A DNA stretch of 64,000 nt from Lachnospiraceae bacterium XPB1003 (GTDB lineage: Bacteria > Bacillota > Clostridia > Lachnospirales > Lachnospiraceae), in contig FMVK01000013.1 in the NCBI GenBank assembly GCA_900102065.1, forward strand, positions 1 to 64,000, in the 5' to 3' direction. The position numbers and the translations under genes were made by a program. Each line of letters begins with the position of its first letter. Position 1 is the first letter of the stretch. The notes under the pieces are model-generated. The model saw only the letters and a list, made by a program, of their open reading frames with translations. It did no database searches and was not told the origin of the DNA. Of the stretch, positions 59,755 to 64,000 are shown in pieces.

Positions 59755-60345
59755 TCAATACAACTGTGTGAAGCTCTCGTAATGGTCTTCCGTATAATAT
59801 ATGGAACCTTTGTCCGAATAAATGATGCGCTTTGAACCGCGGCTGCTCTTTCCGAGAGTATCTATATCGCACTCATGATAATCATCATCCGGAAGAAGTC
59901 CCTCGTAATTACCAAAATAATCGCCGCCTATGCATTTCCCCGGAGCATATTCTTCCAGACTCCCGCCCGGCCATCCCAGAGCTTTTGCTTCATTCTTTGT
60001 AATGAAGTTCACGGGGAGTTTGCCGTATGTATGAATATATAAAGCCACATCGGCGGCAGTGGTATAAGTACCGTTCTGATCAATAGCCGCCGAAGTTTCC
60101 GCCTGTGCATCGCCTTCCGGATCGGCTGTCGGAGCTTCCGTCGCTGTCAGTTCGTCTCCTTCCCGATCGCCTGTCAGGGCTTCCGTCGCTGTCTGTTCGT
60201 CTCCTTCCCGATCGGCTGTCGGGGCTTCCGTAACTGTCGCGTCGGCAGGAGCGCTTACCGTCTCGTTCACTCCGCATGCGGCAAATATTGTCACAGCTAA
60301 TACAAGGATCGCAGAAAGGATCAGACTTTTAATCCCTTTTTTCAT
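59755..60345 (-). CDS. Lipoprotein-anchored barnase-family ribonuclease
   Basis: A 196-residue lipoprotein (signal peptide with lipobox FAACG, Cys24) with a repeat linker (residues 38-85) and a C-terminal barnase domain: VALYIHTYGKLPVNFITKNEAKALGW, APGKCIGGDYFGNYEG, DIDTLGKSSRGSKRIIYS, YYTEDHYESF. Barnase catalytic residues map to Lys117 (K27), Glu158 (E73), Arg169 (R83), Arg173 (R87) and His188 (H102), all present. It should be an active RNase tethered outside the membrane. Barstar follows after 15 bases. Confidence 0.93.
   Translation of the reverse strand: MKKGIKSLILSAILVLAVTIFAACGVNETVSAPADATVTEAPTADREGDEQTATEALTGDREGDELTATEAPTADPEGDAQAETSAAIDQNGTYTTAADVALYIHTYGKLPVNFITKNEAKALGWPGGSLEEYAPGKCIGGDYFGNYEGLLPDDDYHECDIDTLGKSSRGSKRIIYSDKGSIYYTEDHYESFTQLY
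60101..60240 (-). repeat. About three 45-bp tandem repeats
   Basis: Repeats at 60121-60165, 60166-60210 and partial 60211-60240 (with a diverged copy before 60121) encode 15-residue units of the type TEAPTADREGDEQTA. They form the spacer between lipid anchor and RNase domain. Confidence 0.85.
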
Positions 60346-60361
60346 CTTCTTTTTATTCCCC

Positions 60362-61057
60362 TTATCTGTTTTGCATATCTTCTATCATTATCTTATCGCC
60401 GGATTCACTTGCTTTAAGTTTATATTCAAAATCAAGATCATAAGAATTGGCTCCGCCATTGACCGAATATGTACAATCCACTACGCAGCTGTACTCAGCC
60501 GGCGATTCAGCGATCTTTTTTATATCACTTATCTCAAGATCATCGAAGGAGTCGGAAGAATATGTAACGCCCCAATCATTGCTGTAGGACGCCAGTCTTC
60601 CGTACAGATCGCTGTCGTGATCCACGAAAGAAAGAGCCGTTGAACCTGAAGCATTTTTCTTCAGTGAAAAAACCGCATATGCTTTGGTGAAATCTTCGGC
60701 AGTCTTCTGTACAAGCATCTTCTCATCATCTGTTATAGGAAATGAAGGCTCTTCATCTCCTTCTGCAGGTAAATCATTACCGGATACTGCTGCCGCATCC
60801 TCCGATACGGTATCTTCCGATACTGAAGGCGCCTCTGCCTCGGGAGAAGCTACATCTCCTCCAAGTGCAAGAGAAGGGATCGTTATTTCCTCCGGCACCT
60901 TCTCTGCCTGTACTTTTTCTTCGTACCTGGCAAGAGCCCCGTAGAGCATGCATAACAGTACTCCTATCACAACAAGCCCCGAGCAAAACGCTATGAGAAG
61001 CCCTTTGTAAAAGGTCATTTTCTTTTTCTTTTTTCTTTTCTTCTTATTATCTTTCAT
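60362..61057 (-). CDS. Membrane-anchored protein of unknown function
   Basis: A 231-residue protein: very basic N-terminus (KDNKKKRKKKKKMTFYKG), one membrane helix (LLIAFCSGLVVIGVLLCMLYG), an acidic Ser/Val/Ala linker, and a C-terminal domain (FTKAYAVFSLKKN, YGRLASYSNDWGVTYSSDSFDDLEI, YSCVVDCTYSVNGG) that resembles NTF2-like lipoprotein domains. No named family assigned. It is in an operon between the NAGPA and barnase genes (gaps 15 and 16 bases). Confidence 0.7.
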   Translation of the reverse strand: MKDNKKKRKKKKKMTFYKGLLIAFCSGLVVIGVLLCMLYGALARYEEKVQAEKVPEEITIPSLALGGDVASPEAEAPSVSEDTVSEDAAAVSGNDLPAEGDEEPSFPITDDEKMLVQKTAEDFTKAYAVFSLKKNASGSTALSFVDHDSDLYGRLASYSNDWGVTYSSDSFDDLEISDIKKIAESPAEYSCVVDCTYSVNGGANSYDLDFEYKLKASESGDKIMIEDMQNR

Positions 61058-61072
61058 ATGTCCTTACAGATC

Positions 61073-62155
61073 CTACTGTACAATTATCGCATTGGGTACC
61101 GGCCTCATTCCGAGAATGGATGAGGATTTATTCAACTGTTCTCCGTTATAGAAAAGTCTGGATGATGACCCGCCATCAAGATTAGCCGCCGTCACAGCGC
61201 CGTATTTTACAAGGAGCTCTGCTGTATCCTTATATGTAGCTCCCAGAGAACCGGGCTGTCTTCCGTTTATTGTAAGCAGGAGCACCGCTCCGTCAGCTCT
61301 CTGCCCGATGGCAGATCTGGGATTGAGTCCTCCCTTGGTCTGTCCGAAATCAACCACTTCACCGCCCTGAACAAGGACAGGTCCGAAGGTGATACCTTCG
61401 TACATTCCGTTTGCGATGGCATCTGATGCCGTCATATTTCCGGTCATAAGCTTATGATCTGCAGTCATTCCGATCAGCGTATACCAGTCGGATTGATAAT
61501 TACTTATGAGTGTACCATCCTGTATGACAGGTCCTAACGGCATTCCGCCATGGCCATGTCCGTCAGGATCGTAGAATCCTCCTCCGTTGATGGCCGCAAC
61601 CGCTCCGGTCTCTTCTATAATATCTGTTATCTTCTTGCCATAGCCTTCCGTGGAAAAATTCCTTATCGAATAGAAATGAACTCTGGAAGGATCGTAGACT
61701 ATCACAAGGTCTCCGTTAAAAGTCTCTTCTACTATCTTAAGGACTTCGATACCGTCACCGTCCTCATCGGTATTGATGGCTGACGGATCCATTTCCTGAG
61801 TTATCTTTACATCAACCGGCTCCTCTGCGCCGTTATCGGATGCGGAATTCTCCGATACATTCTCATCCGGAGTTGAGATCTGTATCATATCAAGCGAATC
61901 GGGCGAATAAGCGACCTCTGTCATTTCCTCCTCAGGCTCGATATATGCAGCGATCTCTTCATCCGTGAAATAGATCTTTGCCAGAAACTTAGCTGCACTT
62001 GTAGACATCACAGTATTTACAAACATGCTCTTCGCCGTCTCGGAAGGTCCGAGAGAGATCACACTTACAGCGCCGAAAGCCGCCACTAGCAGCAATACGA
62101 TCACGGTAAGCAGAACAAGAAATGTCCGCCATAAAATCTTAAGAAACTTTTTCAT
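61073..62155 (-). CDS. NAGPA / phosphodiester-glycosidase-family exported protein
   Basis: A 360-residue protein with an N-terminal membrane helix (LLVLLTVIVLLLVAAFGAVSVI-like segment near residues 15-36) and a C-terminal NAGPA (DUF2233) domain: AAINGGGFYDPDGHGHGGMPLGPVI, ITFGPVLVQGGEVVDFG, RSAIGQRADGAVLLLTINGRQPGSLGATYKDTAELLVKYGAVTAANLDGGSSSRLFYNG. NAGPA-domain proteins cleave sugar phosphodiesters and occur in bacterial exopolysaccharide loci. It is the first gene of a five-gene operon. Confidence 0.9.
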   Translation of the reverse strand: MKKFLKILWRTFLVLLTVIVLLLVAAFGAVSVISLGPSETAKSMFVNTVMSTSAAKFLAKIYFTDEEIAAYIEPEEEMTEVAYSPDSLDMIQISTPDENVSENSASDNGAEEPVDVKITQEMDPSAINTDEDGDGIEVLKIVEETFNGDLVIVYDPSRVHFYSIRNFSTEGYGKKITDIIEETGAVAAINGGGFYDPDGHGHGGMPLGPVIQDGTLISNYQSDWYTLIGMTADHKLMTGNMTASDAIANGMYEGITFGPVLVQGGEVVDFGQTKGGLNPRSAIGQRADGAVLLLTINGRQPGSLGATYKDTAELLVKYGAVTAANLDGGSSSRLFYNGEQLNKSSSILGMRPVPNAIIVQ

Positions 62156-62187
62156 AAAAAAACATCCTTTAATCTGATCACAGTCTC

Positions 62188-62256
62188 AAAAGTATATTTT
62201 GCGCCCTGTATCGCATTTTTGCAACACCGAAAAAAACGTGAGCAAAAAATACTTTT
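62188..62256. other. Imperfect inverted repeat between divergent genes
   Basis: AAAAGTATATTTTGC (62188-62202) and GCAAAAAATACTTTT (62242-62256) are complementary at 14 of 15 bases. Possible operator or long-loop hairpin; no promoter confidently placed in 62156-62333. Confidence 0.4.
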
Positions 62257-62333
62257 CTCGTATCATTGTATAAGTTACTATATCAGTATACTGTGATCCG
62301 ATTTGTCGGGCATTTACAGAGGGTAGTTGTAAA

Positions 62334-64000
62334 ATGTTTACCATAGGGGTTGCGATCGGCAATATCAGCTCGGAGCATGTAAACCAGCTGATGCAGGGTA
62401 TCTGCCGAAAAGCAAAAGAAAAAAATGTACGTACCATATCTTTTATGGGTACATATTCACGTGATTATTTCAATTCCGACGGAGAAGACGGCGAAGACAT
62501 CTTTTCCGACCACGAAGCCGGAATAATCTACGACTATGCATCCCTGACTCTTTTTGACGCCCTGATAATCAATTACAACATGGTCGGACTATATATGTCC
62601 GGCAAAGCAAAATCTGTATTCGAGCAGCTGTTCCGCAGTATTCCGACAGTTTTCGTTGATGAGGAAAGTCCCATTCCACAGGCCTCTTCGGTTTTAACGG
62701 CCAACTATCCGGCTCAGTATGCCCTGACCGAGCATCTGATAAAAGAACACGGCTGCAAAAATATCGCTGTTCTGGCAGGCCCTCCCGGAAATCCCGATGC
62801 CGACGATCGTCTCAATGCCATAAAAGCATGTTGCGCCGACAATAATATAAAACTTGAAGATAAACAGATAGTTTACGGTGATTTTTCACACAGAGTCAGA
62901 ACCCAGACAGAACAGCTGTTGAGGGAATTCCCTGAAATGGATGCACTAATCGGTGCCAACGATGTGATGATACACAACGCCTGCAATGTTTTAAAAGAAC
63001 ACGGTAAGACCATCGGCAAGGATATATTCGTAACGGGATTCGATGACGATCCCGCTATCCTTCCCCTTGCGGATCCACCGTTGACCACGGCGCGTCAGAA
63101 TACAATAAGACTCGGTATGCTCGCCGTAGAAAAAGTACTTGCACTTGCAAACGGCGCAGCTCCCGAAAAAGCAACGGATCCTGCAGATTTAAAGATTCGT
63201 TTGTCCTGCGGATGTGAAGATTCCGACATGGCCGAAACCTACAGGGAACTCAGACATTCCGCAGAGCGTTATAACACACTGCATGAAAGAGCCATGCAGG
63301 TGCTTCTTTTCACGCGAGCAATGACAGACCGCGTTCGAAACGAATCGGCATTCTTCAAGATTGCTGCGGATCATCTCTCTAAATTCGGATGCAGAGCCGC
63401 ATATCTCGCGCTGAATACCAAGCCCATGGTACATACTCCCGGTACTCCATGGCGCTTTCCACGTTTCCTCGAGCTTACGGCAGCTGTAAAAGAAGGAAAT
63501 ATAACGGTCTACCCGGAAAATAACAGAAAAAAGATCTCTTTCGGAAACGGATTCAGGGAACTTTCATCAGATGATGAAGGTCAGTCGCTTTTTATGATCC
63601 CCCTTTACTCCGGAAACCGTCACCACGGAATTCTGATCCTTGATACTGATGTATCAAACCTCTACTATAGCTTTTTGGCCGCACTGCAGATCGAATCAGC
63701 TCTGGATTACAGGACTCTCAGCATAGAAATGGACGAAAAAAACAGTTGGCTTGAAGCTGCTTCCCAGACAGATCCTCTCACCAAAGCATTGAACCGCGGC
63801 GGTTTCAGCAACATTGCCGAACACAGCATAAGAAATAATCCCGGCAAGACGATGCGTTTATATTTCTGCGATATGGATCATTTGAAGATCATTAATGATA
63901 CTTTCGGCCACAACGAAGGTGACTTCGCTATACTTACGGAATATCAGCTGCTCAGAAACACATTCAATCACTCATCGGATATAATAGGACGTTACGGCGG
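62334..64000 (+). CDS. LacI-like sensor / GGDEF diguanylate cyclase (partial, 3' end beyond window)
   Basis: The frame is open to the window end (555 codons). Residues 1-285 have the LacI-type ligand-binding fold without HTH (FTIGVAIGNISSEHVNQLMQGI, EHLIKEHGCKNIAVLAGP, DALIGANDVMIHNACNVL, IFVTGFDDDPAILPLADPP, ending LSCGCEDSD). A GAF-like middle part follows, then the GGDEF domain: DPLTKALNRGGF, YFCDMDHLKIINDTFGHNEGDF, and IIGRYGG just at the edge, where GGDEF would continue. The gene at 42478 is its paralogue. RBS GAGGG is nine bases upstream of the ATG. Confidence 0.9.
   Translation, partial: MFTIGVAIGNISSEHVNQLMQGICRKAKEKNVRTISFMGTYSRDYFNSDGEDGEDIFSDHEAGIIYDYASLTLFDALIINYNMVGLYMSGKAKSVFEQLFRSIPTVFVDEESPIPQASSVLTANYPAQYALTEHLIKEHGCKNIAVLAGPPGNPDADDRLNAIKACCADNNIKLEDKQIVYGDFSHRVRTQTEQLLREFPEMDALIGANDVMIHNACNVLKEHGKTIGKDIFVTGFDDDPAILPLADPPLTTARQNTIRLGMLAVEKVLALANGAAPEKATDPADLKIRLSCGCEDSDMAETYRELRHSAERYNTLHERAMQVLLFTRAMTDRVRNESAFFKIAADHLSKFGCRAAYLALNTKPMVHTPGTPWRFPRFLELTAAVKEGNITVYPENNRKKISFGNGFRELSSDDEGQSLFMIPLYSGNRHHGILILDTDVSNLYYSFLAALQIESALDYRTLSIEMDEKNSWLEAASQTDPLTKALNRGGFSNIAEHSIRNNPGKTMRLYFCDMDHLKIINDTFGHNEGDFAILTEYQLLRNTFNHSSDIIGRYG

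Overview
The window looks like a chromosomal segment of a Gram-positive Clostridia, most likely a Lachnospiraceae (a Butyrivibrio-like gut or rumen anaerobe). The evidence is typical AGGAGG ribosome binding sites, a small 2[4Fe-4S] ferredoxin, VanW, LemA, IreB/RuvX/RNase J/YlbF synteny, many small lipoproteins, and several GGDEF/EAL proteins. The genus is an inference.

Layout. 1-1803: a cut Rpn-type nuclease and a lipoprotein. 1906-3735: a thioredoxin/thioredoxin reductase operon ending in an OhrR-type peroxide sensor, with a double OhrR-like box over its promoter. 3815-15709: housekeeping genes (aminotransferase and Lrp regulator, VanW, endonuclease III, ferredoxin, YfbR, MurG, HIT, flavodoxin-SCP2, rhomboid). 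15715-22820: a cyclic-di-GMP block of three membrane EAL proteins and a secreted transglutaminase-like protein behind a divergent c-di-GMP-I-like riboswitch. 22844-29778: CobS-like, an XRE regulator, LemA/DUF3137, HD hydrolase, CAP-domain protein and a chemoreceptor.

30062-39248 is an integrated mobile element of about 9.1 kb in the 3' half of a tRNA-Pro(CGG) gene, bounded by perfect 44-bp repeats. It carries a tyrosine integrase, two small excisionase-like HTH proteins, a divergent repressor with three 18-bp operators, a replication-initiator-like gene, a decayed IS1182-type transposase, a GT-C-like membrane protein, a frameshifted lipoprotein and a stem-loop-rich region that could be an origin. 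It has no phage structural genes and no visible relaxase, so it looks like a small integrative mobilizable or satellite-like element.

39251-53002 returns to the chromosome: TetR regulator with membrane protein and methyltransferase, a LacI-like-sensor diguanylate cyclase, Dus, and a long minus-strand series (IreB, RuvX, DUF1292, RNase J, YlbF, MltG-like, TrmR, TrhP) dominated by RNA metabolism and tRNA wobble modification, with MtaB upstream. 53113-58512: HPr-like protein, ThiI, LytTR regulator and a cluster of TM2/DUF2752 membrane proteins. One small membrane protein there sits behind a canonical c-di-GMP-I riboswitch (58559-58690). 58747-62155 is a five-gene operon: NAGPA-family protein, membrane protein, lipoprotein-anchored barnase, barstar and VTT protein. 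The window ends inside a second LacI-like/GGDEF gene.

The theme linking distant parts is c-di-GMP: two predicted cyclases, two apparently active phosphodiesterases, one degenerate EAL protein and two riboswitches whose expression platforms suggest opposite responses (one OFF, one ON).
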